Program-made: the position numbers and the translations under genes
Shown: positions 1-8,383 of the stretch, piece by piece
How positions within the stretch are numbered: the stretch's first letter is position 1
Layout of the letters: the number at the start of each line of letters is the position of its first letter
The notes under the pieces: generated by a model
What the model was told of the DNA's origin: nothing
What the model saw: only the letters and a program-made list of their open reading frames with translations
Databases searched by the model: none
Assembly (NCBI RefSeq): GCF_014843845.1
Contig: NZ_JHQS01000037.1
Coordinates: forward strand, 1 to 47,122
Length of the DNA: 47,122 bases
DNA from: Mesorhizobium amorphae
Lineage (GTDB): Bacteria > Pseudomonadota > Alphaproteobacteria > Rhizobiales > Rhizobiaceae
Direction: 5' to 3'

Positions 1-66
<66 letters not shown>

Positions 67-212
67 TCCCCTCTTCTCCCGGCATTCCCTTTCGCCGAAG
101 CTTCTACGCTTCAGTCTCCACAAATTGCTGAATTTGCTTATTTTTTCGCCACGAAAGATGCGCTCGGGCGAATTTCATCGCGGTTCGGCCAATTTCGTCC
201 AGCGGGGCGAGG

Positions 213-251
213 TGTTGGTATTTTTGTTGGTATCGGAGACCCTGTTGGTAT
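213..251 (+). repeat. Three direct repeats TGTTGGTAT, putative integrase arm sites
   Basis: TGTTGGTAT occurs exactly at 213-221, 225-233 and 243-251, between the tRNA end and the integrase start. Short direct repeats between attL and int are typical of arm-type integrase or excisionase binding sites. The repeats are seen directly; the role is inferred. Confidence 0.6.
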
Positions 252-277
252 CGAAGCGCCAAACAGGAGGTCCCACA

Positions 278-1504
278 ATGGCTCTCTCCGACGTGAAATG
301 CCGCAACACCCGGCCCGCGCCCAAGCTCCAGAAACTATCCGACGGCGGCGGGCTGCAGCTATGGGTCCAGCCATCCGGAACAAGGCTATGGCGCCTCGCC
401 TATCGGTTTGACGGGAAGCAGAAGCTGCTGTCTCTGGGCAGCTATCCTGTAATTTCTCTCGCAGATGCCCGCCAAGCGCGCGATGAAGCCAAACGCCTCC
501 TCAAGGCTGGTGCCGACCCAGCGCGGGAGCGCAAGCTCCACAAAGCCAATTCGCAAAAAGACACTTTTCGTTCAATCGCGGACGAATATGTTGACAAGCT
601 GAAGAAGGAGGGACGTGCCGACCGGACGATCAACAAGGTCAAATGGCTGCTCGACTTTGCCTATCCGACAATCGGCGACAAGTGCATTTGGGAGATCGAT
701 ACGGCCGCCGTCCTTACCGCCCTCCGTCGCGTGGAGGTTCGCGGCCGATACGAGTCTGCCAGGCGACTGCGCTCGACGATCGGCAGCGTGTTTCGATACG
801 CAATCGCAACCGCACGCGCCGAGGCAGATCCGACGATTGCGCTAAGGGGCGCACTCATCAGTCCGACAGTCACGCCGCGTGCCGCGATTACCGATCCTAG
901 GGCTTTAGGCGGCTTGCTGAGGGCGATCGATGCATTTGACGGACAGCCTACAACCCGAGCCGCCCTGAAGCTCATGGCGCTGCTGTTTCCCCGCCCCGGC
1001 GAGCTGCGCGCGGCCGAATGGGACGAGTTCGATTTCGAAAGCTCGGTGTGGATCATCCCTGAAGCACGCATGAAAATGCGACGGCCGCACCGCGTACCAC
1101 TTTCAAGGCAGGCCGTCAGCGTCCTGACGTCACTTAGAGAAATATCTGGTGGGGGATCGCTGCTGTTTCCTAGTGTTCGATCGGGTTCGCGTCCGATTTC
1201 CGACAACACACTTAACGCCGCGCTGCGCCGTATGGGTTATGGCAAGGAAGAAGCTACCGCGCACGGTTTTCGAGCAACGGCATCAACTCTCTTAAACGAG
1301 TGCGGAAAGTGGCATCCGGACGCCATAGAGCGGCAGCTGGCCCACATTGAGAACAACGACGTTCGTCGCGCCTACGCCCGGGCAGCGCACTGGGAAGAGC
1401 GCGTCAAGATGATGCAATGGTGGGCCGATTATCTGGGAGAACTGGAGAGCAAAAATGCGGCCTTATGTAGCAAAAGCACCAACATTCCCACTGCCGCTAC
1501 CTAG
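278..1504 (+). CDS. P4-type tyrosine integrase
   Basis: Site-specific recombinase of 408 residues expected to integrate and excise the element at the tRNA-Phe site. The N-terminus (MALSDVKCRN, then SDGGGLQLWV and LGSYPVISLADAR) is the DUF4102 arm-binding domain of P4-like integrases. A central SAM-like core-binding domain covers about residues 95-190. The catalytic domain shows Arg244 (PGELRAAEW), His329-x-x-Arg332 (HGFR), His356 (LAHIENN) and the nucleophile Tyr366 (RRAYARA). The ATG at 278 was chosen because AGGAGG lies at 265-270; a longer open frame upstream would run through the repeats. Length and motifs are complete, so it is probably functional. Confidence 0.93.
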   Translation: MALSDVKCRNTRPAPKLQKLSDGGGLQLWVQPSGTRLWRLAYRFDGKQKLLSLGSYPVISLADARQARDEAKRLLKAGADPARERKLHKANSQKDTFRSIADEYVDKLKKEGRADRTINKVKWLLDFAYPTIGDKCIWEIDTAAVLTALRRVEVRGRYESARRLRSTIGSVFRYAIATARAEADPTIALRGALISPTVTPRAAITDPRALGGLLRAIDAFDGQPTTRAALKLMALLFPRPGELRAAEWDEFDFESSVWIIPEARMKMRRPHRVPLSRQAVSVLTSLREISGGGSLLFPSVRSGSRPISDNTLNAALRRMGYGKEEATAHGFRATASTLLNECGKWHPDAIERQLAHIENNDVRRAYARAAHWEERVKMMQWWADYLGELESKNAALCSKSTNIPTAAT

Positions 1505-1526
1505 TGGGTTCCCATAAAATCCGGGG

Positions 1527-1920
1527 ATGCCAAGAGTTGCCCCCATCGTCCGCTCCACCCGATACGAACACGCGATAAACACGCTGGTCGCGAAGCGCGC
1601 GGAGATATCCGGCGCGATCCTGTTCATTGGTGCGGACCTGGCTCACCAGCTAGAGCACATAGACGCGGTACTATTGATCCTTGGCTACAAGGGCGACCCG
1701 GCGCAGATCATTCCGTTGCGGCGGACGCCCAACCGCTTCCGCAAGGACGAGCTTTACAGGCTCATCGTCAAGTTTGAGGCGGAAGGCAGCAAGGCCAACA
1801 AAGAGACGGCCCAGCGGATCGTACAGGGCGAAGGGCTGGGAACCGTCGCTTGTCGAGCGGATCAGACAGTGCGTCAACACCGCGAAGGTCCGGCGGCGGC
1901 GGAAGGCAAGACTGCTGTAG
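1527..1920 (+). pseudogene. Frameshifted hypothetical protein behind the integrase
   Basis: Frame 1 encodes a plausible start (MPRVAPIVRSTRYEHAINTL, later GYKGDP and RRTPNRFRKDELYRLI) up to about base 1829. The natural-looking continuation (RAKGWEPSLVERIRQ, then a basic tail KVRRRRKARLL and a stop) lies in the next frame. One extra C near 1829-1830 would explain it. The frame-1 protein otherwise runs on to 2222 with unrelated sequence antisense to the next gene. Small proteins of this look often follow integrases in alphaproteobacteria; I do not know the function. A sequencing error is possible. Confidence 0.6.
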
Positions 1921-1955
1921 CGTCGAGAGCCAGAAGCATTGGCAGAGACGAAAGG

Positions 1956-2594
1956 TTAGATATCAACCATCTCTTTCGATCGACCCCGCACGATAGCGGA
2001 AAAGTAAGCAGAGCTCATCGCTATATGAACGTAGTGCTCTGGTATCCGGTAACGCAGTGCAAGTTCGTGATGGGTGATTTCGTTGTTATCCAAAGCGTCA
2101 CAATGGGTGCGGCGAAGTTCAATAGGGAACAGTGTCTCTATTGCGAACAATTCCGCCAGCTGCTCCGTCTCAAACGGGTAAAAGGTATCGTTTTCCCCGG
2201 CCAGAGCATCGAGGAGGTTTGACGTTAGTCTTTCGGCGAGTTCCAAGAGCCCTTCGGTCGACGTGACCCGATTCCGAATTTCCGCGTCGAGGATACAGTG
2301 ATACATCTCTTTGCATAGAACAAATCTTGTCCAGCAATAATTCAAACCACTTGAATATTGGATGCGAGCGTAGCTACCGAGTTCTTTGTATACTCCCATT
2401 CTGGCTTTGTATGTTTTTATTTGGGCCAAAATATACGCTGTTTCAAAGTAAAATTTTTCCCATACTATATTATCGACGTAACCTCTTTGTTCAAAGAGTG
2501 GGCGAAGTCGGTTTACGCTTATTGGCACATTTTGTATGCCGTGCTGTTGATTATAGGCGACAAGCACTTCACGAACTGGTTCAAAAATTCCCAT
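1956..2594 (-). CDS. IrrE/ImmA-like protein with degenerate zinc motif
   Basis: A 212-residue protein without signal peptide. The segment RFVLCKEMYHCILD (about residues 90-103) sits where ImmA/IrrE metallopeptidases carry HExxH, but reads KEMYH (Lys95, Glu96, His99). The C-terminal part (LFPIELRR, then HHELALRYRIPEHYV) resembles the helical domain after the active site in that family. ImmA-type proteases usually cleave a phage or ICE repressor. The lost first histidine suggests altered or absent zinc chemistry. The start abuts the T-tract of a terminator-like hairpin and lacks a well-spaced ribosome site. Base composition is more AT-rich than its neighbours, suggesting separate acquisition. 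Confidence 0.55.
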   Translation of the reverse strand: MGIFEPVREVLVAYNQQHGIQNVPISVNRLRPLFEQRGYVDNIVWEKFYFETAYILAQIKTYKARMGVYKELGSYARIQYSSGLNYCWTRFVLCKEMYHCILDAEIRNRVTSTEGLLELAERLTSNLLDALAGENDTFYPFETEQLAELFAIETLFPIELRRTHCDALDNNEITHHELALRYRIPEHYVHIAMSSAYFSAIVRGRSKEMVDI

Positions 2595-2621
2595 AAAAAA
2601 AGGAGGGCTGCTAGCCCTCCT
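2595..2621 (-). terminator. Rho-independent terminator or attenuator
   Basis: Read leftwards, a perfect 9-bp stem (AGGAGGGCT at 2601-2609 with AGCCCTCCT at 2613-2621, 3-base loop) is followed by seven T. It starts about 20 bases after the stop of the 75-residue gene and ends directly at the ATG of the IrrE-like gene. One stem arm also contains the only purine-rich SD-like sequence nearby. Confidence 0.75.
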
Positions 2622-2641
2622 CTCCCAGCGTTCGAATCAAG

Positions 2642-2869
2642 TCAATTAAAGGGTTCATCGAACCTACGGGTTTCTGCATTTTGGTCAATGTCTTCTACCC
2701 GTTTGAAATCTTGGGCCGCAATAGTATCCTGAATCGTATTCAGTTCCGCTAAGAAATCAAGATTGGTCATGCCCTTCGTGGGCCTGACGAAAAACTTAAT
2801 ATTGGTCAGCCCTTCGTTAGCGAAGAGGTTGTCGAAACGGGTCTTGATACGGTCTATTTCTACAGACAT
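2642..2869 (-). CDS. Small hypothetical protein (75 aa)
   Basis: Starts MSVEIDRIKTRFDNLF and is charged, soluble and without a recognised domain. The leftward ATG at 2869 follows AAGGAGAGG with good spacing, which is strong support for a real gene. It lies upstream of the IrrE-like gene in the same direction, with a terminator-like hairpin between them. Its job is unknown; a regulator or partner of the IrrE-like protein is possible but only from position. Confidence 0.65.
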   Translation of the reverse strand: MSVEIDRIKTRFDNLFANEGLTNIKFFVRPTKGMTNLDFLAELNTIQDTIAAQDFKRVEDIDQNAETRRFDEPFN

Positions 2870-3147
2870 TATGCCTCTCCTTTCTGTGTCGGGTCTAAAG
2901 AATCATGCAGGCAGCAACGCTGCTCGCCCTTCATGGTTCCAATGTTTCGTCAAGGGAAATCTAATATCGCAGTGCGGCCATATCAAGGCGCGGCGCATAT
3001 ACGATCACCCCATCGCTGTCAAGGATTCTCCCCTCCCAGCAGTTAAGTTCACCTTAACGAAATTAAACTTTTTGGGAAGGGGTCAGACGTGCGATTTATG
3101 GGCGTTTGTCAAGAGAGTTAAGTTTGTGTGGCATCTCAGACAGAAGA
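2870..3147. promoter_or_regulatory. AT-rich intergenic region with palindrome
   Basis: No gene seen. It must hold the leftward promoter for the 75-residue gene. A perfect inverted repeat GTTAAG-5 bases-CTTAAC occupies 3042-3058, and a further half-like GTTAAGTTT follows near 3108-3125. These could be operator sites. I could not find the IS1595-type terminal inverted repeat here with confidence. Confidence 0.4.
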
Positions 3148-4113
3148 TCAAGCAGCGGTTCGCTGCCAGTAGCCCGCCCAAACCCGCGACACCGAATGAT
3201 TGAGCGCGGCACCAAGCAGGGCATAGGCGTTGCCGCCGTTTGACCGGCGACGGTGATCTTCAAGCCATGCGGCGTGATTGGCGTACTGATAGAGGTAGCG
3301 GTGCGAAACGTGGTGGTGCTGGCCAGTGACCATGCGGCGCAGACGGCTGAAATAGCTCTCCACCATGTTGGTATGCTTGCCGTGGCCGTCGCTGTAGCTT
3401 TCCGAGTGGTTGATGCGGGTCGAAGCGTAGTCGGCCTCCAGCGCGTCCCAATGGCTCGCCTCGTCGGCAAACAGCTTGGAACCGGCCAGCATGCGAGCGC
3501 GGGCGATATCGACGCCTTCCGCTTCGCGGTGACGGATGAACGTCAAGGTGCGGCCAGTGCGCTCGCGCAGGGCAATCGCATCGCGGCGACGGTCTGACTG
3601 GTGTTCCTTCATGCGGCGGTCCTTGCGGTCCTCTACGCGGTTCTCAGGACGCACCACGCCTCCGAAAAATGCACCGTCGATTTCCACCTCACCTTCAAGG
3701 ATTTCTTCCTTGGTTTCAGCCGACAGGGCTTCGCGCAGCTTGTGAGCCAGCACGAAGGCGGTCTTGTACTGAACGTCCAGATCGCGGGAGAATTGGACCG
3801 CCGACATGCCCTTCGCGCCGTTGACGAACAGGCAGATCGCGGCAAGCAGATCGACAAATGCCAGCTTGCGCGAGGCGAAGATCGTACGGGGCGTAACTGC
3901 GCACGCAAGCGGCGCACTTGAACTTGCGACGGGTCGGAATGTCGTAGTGGTCCAGGCAACCGCATTTCGGGCAAACGGGCTCGCCTTCGTCGAAGCCCAG
4001 CGAAGGCGCTTGAACGTGTCGTAAGCCTTTTCCTCGCCACCCTTGTAAATCTCTTTGAGGGAGAGGGTGCGGCTCTCGGCGGAAAGGAGGAAGTGTTGGG
4101 CCATTGTCATCAT
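3148..4113 (-). pseudogene. IS1595-family (ISXO2-like) transposase, zinc ribbon out of frame
   Basis: The reading frame is open for 321 residues and carries family features: KLAFVDLLAAICLFVNGAKG, then EIDGAFFGGVV (catalytic Asp), and HTNMVESYFSRLRR (catalytic Glu). Residues of about 45-80 are not family-like. The expected zinc ribbon (CPKCGCLDHYDIPTRRKFKC) is encoded there in a different frame. One frameshift enters and a second, with a small deletion, leaves it, so the stop-free frame is misleading. The protein would lack its zinc-binding domain and is probably inactive. No convincing terminal inverted repeats were found, so the element is likely a remnant. Confidence 0.8.
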
Positions 4114-4117
4114 ATCC

Positions 4118-4205
4118 GGTGATATTGTTCACTATATATGCGGGCTTGTATCACCAGATACAAGGTCTATATCATCGAATATGATGATATTTTTGAGGCG
4201 AGGCA
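4118..4205 (+). promoter_or_regulatory. Operator-like palindromes upstream of DUF6471 gene
   Basis: This AT-rich segment holds a near-perfect palindrome TTGTATC-ACCA-GATACAA and a second inverted repeat ATATCAT-CGA-ATATGAT, plus a related ATATCCGGTGATAT nearer the transposase. They surround plausible promoter elements (TTGTAT with a TATATC about 16 bases on) for the gene at 4206. Dense dyads before a small DNA-binding-like gene suggest autoregulation. The dyads are seen; the role is inferred. Confidence 0.5.
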
Positions 4206-4445
4206 ATGGCACGTAAGGACGACCCGCAGACCGTCGAATACGAGACGAAAGCCAAGAACCTTTTGAAGTCAGAGTTGAAGCGGAAGGGCGTAACATATGC
4301 GCAGCTCGCGGAAAAGCTAGCCTCTATGGACATTCACGAAACGGAGCGGAATCTCAATAACAAGATCAGCCGTGGCGGATTCACCGCAGCCTTTTTACTG
4401 CAATGTTTGACGGCAATTGGAACGGCTAGCCTTCAGATTTCTTAG
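4206..4445 (+). CDS. DUF6471 domain protein, HTH-like
   Basis: A 79-residue protein: KAKNLLKSELKRKGVTYAQL, then ETERNLNNKISRGGFTAAFL. This matches the small DUF6471 family, whose fold looks like a Cro/C1-type helix-turn-helix (VTYAQLAEKL as a helix-turn-helix segment). A DNA-binding regulator is therefore likely. The ATG follows GAGGCGAGGCA. It is preceded by several palindromes, as expected for a self-controlled regulator, and followed directly by a truncated helicase gene, suggesting it once regulated or travelled with other island genes. Confidence 0.72.
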   Translation: MARKDDPQTVEYETKAKNLLKSELKRKGVTYAQLAEKLASMDIHETERNLNNKISRGGFTAAFLLQCLTAIGTASLQIS

Positions 4446-4494
4446 CGGCTCGCCAATCGATCATTTTCTGTACGGAGGCGTCGAGGTTACAGTC

Positions 4495-5647
4495 GAAGGT
4501 AGGCCAGCGCATCACTCTCGCAAGCATCGGGAAGCCCACTCAGCAGAAGACCGACGAGAACATCGCCGTTAACTTCGCGGAAAGATCCGAAATCTTCCTG
4601 GTGAACCCCGGTGTCAACGACGACACGGACTTCGCAGGCTTCGAGGTGGAAGCGGCGACCGACCTCGCAGCAACCCGTAACATCTGGTGGTTCAAGGCCA
4701 AACCTCGCCTGAAACTCGCAGGGCAGGCCATCGGCTCGGAAGTGATAGCGGATGATCAGCGCAGCCGATATCGGCAGGGCGACGAGAAAGTCATCGCCTG
4801 CCTCGCGTCTCCGAAGGTCACGAACTCCCTGCAGATCGGCCCTATACGATTGAACGGCAATCTCCGTCTTCTGGACATGGACGTCGGTTTGGCGATGAGG
4901 AACCGACGCGATCCGTCAAGGACGAGCGTACGGGCCGCGGCGATTTCCGCGACGGAAATTCTCGTGCAACGGGCTGCATTCGATCTCGATATCGCTCCCG
5001 AAGAGTTCGATGCACTGGCACCAAACATCATGACGTCTCCGGGAAGGCCGTCTCTTCCTTATATCCAGATATCAGATGCGCTCCCGAACGGTTCCGGCTT
5101 CTGCCGCCATCTCCTCGGAGATAGCAGGATCCCTGTGTCGGATCTGCTGGCAAGCGTTCTTGATGATGCTGCGCAATGGCCCCGTAACACCGTATCAGAT
5201 GAACATCACATGAACGTATGCGGCAGTTCCTGCTATAAGTGCCTCCAACGCTACAACAACAGGAATTTTCACGGCCTTCTTGATTGGAGGCTGGGACTGT
5301 CCTACCTCCGCGCATTCGTTGATCCAAACTACGAGTGCGGCTTCGATGGAAAGTACGAAGACTTCGAGATCAGCGATTGGTCATCGAACGCCCATCGACT
5401 TGCAAAAGAAACTAGGACCTTTATACCCGGCAACCGGATATCATGCGTCGACGGCAGAGCGGATATCCCCACTTTCTCCCTGGATGACCGGCATAGCCGA
5501 TGGGGTGCGGTAGTTCATCCGCTTTGGGATCAGAAACGGCTATTCGCGAAGCTCGGTCTCGACAATACGTTCGTTGCAGTCGACAGCTTCGAACTTTCCC
5601 GACGGCCCTTGCACGTTCTCCAGAGGGCGCGACATGCCGCCCGATGA
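4495..5647 (+). pseudogene. C-terminal remnant of DUF1998 helicase-associated protein
   Basis: The open frame enters from about 4495 (GQRITLASIGKPT) and runs to 5647 with no proper start; a GTG at 4601 is the only formal one. The C-terminal DUF1998 signature is clear: CGSSCYKCLQRYNNRNFHG followed by LLDWRLGLSYLRAF (cysteines of a metal site). In full-length relatives this domain ends long DEAD/DEAH-type helicases such as DrmB-like proteins of phage-defence loci. The helicase core is absent, so the gene is 5'-truncated, probably where the DUF6471/IS segment arrived. Its 3' end overlaps the convergent vsr gene by about 108 bases. Confidence 0.75.
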
Positions 5648-6130
5648 AGCACCGGCGTCCCTGCCCTGCTTGACTGCGGAGAGAATTGCATCGGCGATAT
5701 TCTCAGCAGCCTCGTGCTCCCAGTAGCGGAGCACTGTCCACCCAATGTCGATCAGATGCGCCGTCGCTCGCAAATCTCGTGCACGGTTGCGTTCGATCTT
5801 CCCGAGCCAGAAATCCGTGTTCTTCTTCACGACGGGAGGGTGCTGGTCGCACCCGTGCCAGAAGCATCCATCCAGAAAAACGGCAATCCGCAGGCTGGGA
5901 AAGGCGATATCACAGCTTGTCCGCTTCAGGCCGGGCAGCGGGAAATGGATTCGGTAACGAACCCCTTGAGCATGTAGAAGTGACCTCACCGATCTCTCGA
6001 ACGGATTGTCCTTTCGAGCCGTGTGCTGCATGCGCCGACGCACGGCGGCCGTGACTTCGCTAAAGTCAGACACTGACCTTACAGACGTGGCCCGGCCGAA
6101 GATACGCGCTGGTACTTTTGTCGCCGACAT
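5540..6130 (-). CDS. vsr: Very short patch repair (Vsr-like) endonuclease
   Basis: A 196-residue protein of the Vsr family, which nicks DNA next to T:G mismatches and in defence loci accompanies cytosine methyltransferases. Motifs: DNPFERSVRSLLHAQGVRYR, the catalytic Asp74 region CDIAFPS, and FLDGCFWHGCDQHP (zinc site Cys/His, residues 86-98). The Asp in LDGCFWHGC replaces the catalytic-region His of E. coli Vsr, as in many homologues. The ATG at 6130 begins family-like sequence; an upstream in-frame ATG would add 49 unrelated residues. No methyltransferase remains in the window, so with the DUF1998 remnant it looks like what is left of a larger defence module. Confidence 0.88.
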   Translation of the reverse strand: MSATKVPARIFGRATSVRSVSDFSEVTAAVRRRMQHTARKDNPFERSVRSLLHAQGVRYRIHFPLPGLKRTSCDIAFPSLRIAVFLDGCFWHGCDQHPPVVKKNTDFWLGKIERNRARDLRATAHLIDIGWTVLRYWEHEAAENIADAILSAVKQGRDAGASSGGMSRPLENVQGPSGKFEAVDCNERIVETELRE

Positions 6131-6174
6131 CACCGCAGCCTTTTTTCGCTGTTGATGAACTGGTCGAGGCGCGA

Positions 6175-6531
6175 TTAATCCCGCATCATCGCGTGCAAGA
6201 TGGCCTGGATGTGATCTTCCAGGTCGAGCTCGCCGCGTGCCTCGACAGTCAACAGGTACCCAGCCTTGGCCCGGCAATCGCTTCGGCTAGTCGCAGGAAA
6301 GGAGCAGATGGCCAGCAATGCTTGCTCTTCAATCCGGTCTGCCCTGTGGCGGTCGTGCCAGCTGCTGCCCGGTCGATGAACAGCCCGATGAAGTGCGTCA
6401 TAAGCGGTTTCATGGGTTAAGATCAGCGCCTTCAATTCGCTTGAAATACCTTCCTCTTCTGCAAACGTCGGCTCAACAACAGACGCAACGGCGGTGAGCG
6501 CAAGAAGCGTACGGCGGGTGACTCCGGGCAT
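6175..6531 (-). CDS. Small exported hypothetical protein
   Basis: 118 residues with an N-terminal signal: MPGVTRRTLLALTAVASVVE followed by an AxA-like site near PTFAEEE. The RR near the start may make it a Tat-type signal. The mature part is helical and charged with no family I recognise. The ATG at 6531 follows AAGGATG at suitable distance. It precedes vsr by 44 bases on the same strand, but a shared role is unlikely because its product leaves the cytoplasm. Confidence 0.62.
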   Translation of the reverse strand: MPGVTRRTLLALTAVASVVEPTFAEEEGISSELKALILTHETAYDALHRAVHRPGSSWHDRHRADRIEEQALLAICSFPATSRSDCRAKAGYLLTVEARGELDLEDHIQAILHAMMRD

Positions 6532-6721
6532 GTCTCACATCCTTGCCGTCTAATGAGTTCCGGCACACCATAGCATCGGCGCAGCGGTTCGCAGAGATGC
6601 ACTACAACGCGATCACATTATCTGCTGACAAAGCGTACCCGCCGGCAGCTGCTCTTCGCGCCTGTGGCTGGCCGGTTGAGCTCCGCGGAGACTAAAGTCG
6701 CCGATGGTGGAACTCGCACCC

Positions 6722-6743
6722 CCCCGCCACCGACAAACCCCGG
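6722..6743 (+). repeat. 22-bp direct repeat, copy 1
   Basis: Exact 22-base match with 21249-21270 (core CCGCCACCGACAAACCCCGG). The two copies bracket the IS5 element and the first protease cluster. Copy 1 overlaps a short hairpin. Confidence 0.8.
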
Positions 6744-6935
6744 CCGGTCGGTGATCTGCCGTCGCGGTGGCGGCGATCTCACACACTGGCGTATTAGGTT
6801 CAAACTCTTCCAACTAGCTGCCCACCAATTGCCGAGATGGATGGATGGGAAGTTGCCGTTCGGCTCAACAGCCAGAACGAGCACTTTGCGCCAACTACGA
6901 GCCTCGCCAAGCCACTACTCGGACGTCGCGTTTTT

Positions 6936-6959
6936 GGTCGGGAGCGGACTGGCGGCTTT
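6936..6959 (+). repeat. Dispersed 24-bp repeat, divergent copy
   Basis: Resembles the copies at 25559-25582 and 32899-32922 (shared core GGACTGGC followed by GCTT). It lies in a gene-free stretch like the other two. Weaker match than those two are to each other. Confidence 0.4.
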
Positions 6960-7090
6960 AGGCTGGCAACACTGAGAGCGGACATTCAGGTCGTCGCGAA
7001 CATCGTCGTGACCCCAGACGTTAAGTCCGAGGCGCCTCGCTGGCCCGGATACGTCGAAGCTAGGAACTCGATGCAGACACGAGATTCTAA

Positions 7091-7857
7091 CTAGGCCGTA
7101 GACTCATAAGCGCGCAGCCACAGGCGCATTGACGCGAGCTGGACCATGGCGAGGAAGTTGTCGGCGAGCTTGTCATAGCGGGTTGAGACGCGACGGAAGT
7201 GCTTCAACTTGGAGAAGAAGCGTTCGATCAGGTTGCGCTCGCGGTAGAGCCGCTTGCTGAAGCAGGGCTTCCATTTCCGGTTACTCTTGGCCGGGATGTT
7301 GGGCGTGGCACCCTGCTCCTGGATCAGTTCCCGGATGCGGTCGGCGTCGTAGGCTTTGTCGGCCAGCACGATGGTGCGTGGGCCAAGATGATCGAGAAGC
7401 CGATCAGCGATCTGACCGTCATGTGCCTGTCCTGCTGTCAGGCTGAGCCGGATTGGGAGCCCTTGCGCGTCGACGACGACGTGGATCTTGGTCGTGAGCC
7501 CACCGCGCGATCGACCGAGACAATGATCTGGACCCCCTTTTTTGCCGTCGCAGCCTGCTGGTGCGCCCGGATGGAAGTGCTGTCGATCATCTGTATGGCG
7601 CCGTCGTGGGCGGCGCTGATGGCGTCCCTCAGGCGGTCCCATACGCCTGCCTTCCGCCATCGCACAAACCGGTTGTAGCAGGTGGTCCGCGGCCCATAGC
7701 GCTCGGGCAGATCCCGCCACGGCGCGCCGGATCGCAGCACCCAGAAGATACCGTTCAGCACGCGGCGGTCGTCGACGCGCGGAACGCCTCGCGATTTGTT
7801 GGGTAGCAGCGGCTCGATCACGCGCCATTCGAAGTCGGTCAGATCATATCGGCTCAT
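7091..7857 (-). CDS. IS5-family transposase, two frames joined by -1 frameshift
   Basis: The first frame (7857 to 7438) starts MSRYDLTDFEWRVIEPLLPN and contains the first catalytic Asp (MIDSTSIRAHQ). The second frame (to 7091) continues GRSRGGLTTKIHVVVD, LADKAYDAD (second Asp) and the YRERNLIERFFSKLK block (Glu). They overlap at a slippery run of six A and five G (plus-strand 7533-7543), where a -1 shift joins them. IS427-group elements normally make their full transposase this way, so this is probably intact rather than broken. The DDE residues are all present. Confidence 0.9.
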
Positions 7858-8098
7858 CCCGACGCTGAATCAGCTTCTCTCGGCTCAGGCAAGCCGTTCA
7901 ATCGACAACGCTGATCGAAACCGGGGTGCCGTCCGGCAGGTCCTTGGTCTGCGCGTGGATCGAGGCCGTATAGCTGATCCACTCACTCCACGAGCACATC
8001 CAGATGTTCGAGCATGGTCCATCACGCAACCATGAACGGTAAGCCGACCGGCGACAAGCTGGGACGCCTCAGTCTGTATCGTTTATGAGTTTACGACC
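7094..8098 (-). mobile_element. IS5-family (IS427-group) insertion sequence
   Basis: Imperfect terminal inverted repeats: GGCCGTAGACTCATAA at 7094-7109 and its partner (reverse complement GGTCGTAAACTCATAA) at 8083-8098, 14 of 16 identical. Each is flanked by TA (7092-7093 and 8099-8100), matching the TA target duplication of this group. The transposase stop overlaps the left end. The element is about 1 kb; roughly 225 bases between the transposase start and the right end hold no gene. Confidence 0.75.
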
Positions 8099-8383
8099 TA
8101 GGAGGTAAGCGTGACACCTAGATCGGTGGTCGCTCGCTGTCGGGCCGGCGAACTTAACCGACGTGTTTCCATAGCCCGCGTCAAATGTAAACGCTGGCTA
8201 TGTTTGACCGAGCATCTGGATTTCGATCGCTATGGGCAACGGGGGATCGAATTTGGAATGTCGGCCTCCAGTCCAATGCTCTCTCTATCAGGGAATATTG
8301 AGCGAGAGATAGTCACTGCCGCAGCCACCGTGGCGCCGGCCATATCTTCGGCTTATCCTCTCTCACAGAGCTAGGAGTGGGAC

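Larger units (their letters stand above)
6532..7091. other. Intergenic region of about 560 bases
   Basis: No supportable gene; short frames on both strands lack ribosome sites and overlap each other. It contains one copy of a 22-bp sequence shared with 21249-21270, a hairpin CACCGAC (6728-6734) with GTCGGTG (6747-6753), and one copy of a dispersed 24-bp repeat (6936-6959). It looks like patchwork of older insertions. Confidence 0.6.

Noticed and set aside
7091..7857. IS5 transposase as a frameshift pseudogene
   Set aside because: The break falls on a run of six A and five G where this IS group uses programmed -1 frameshifting, and all catalytic residues are present.
8111..8374. 87-residue plus-strand frame before the membrane protein
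   Set aside because: No ribosome site of note, no family look; probably part of the gap after the IS5 element.
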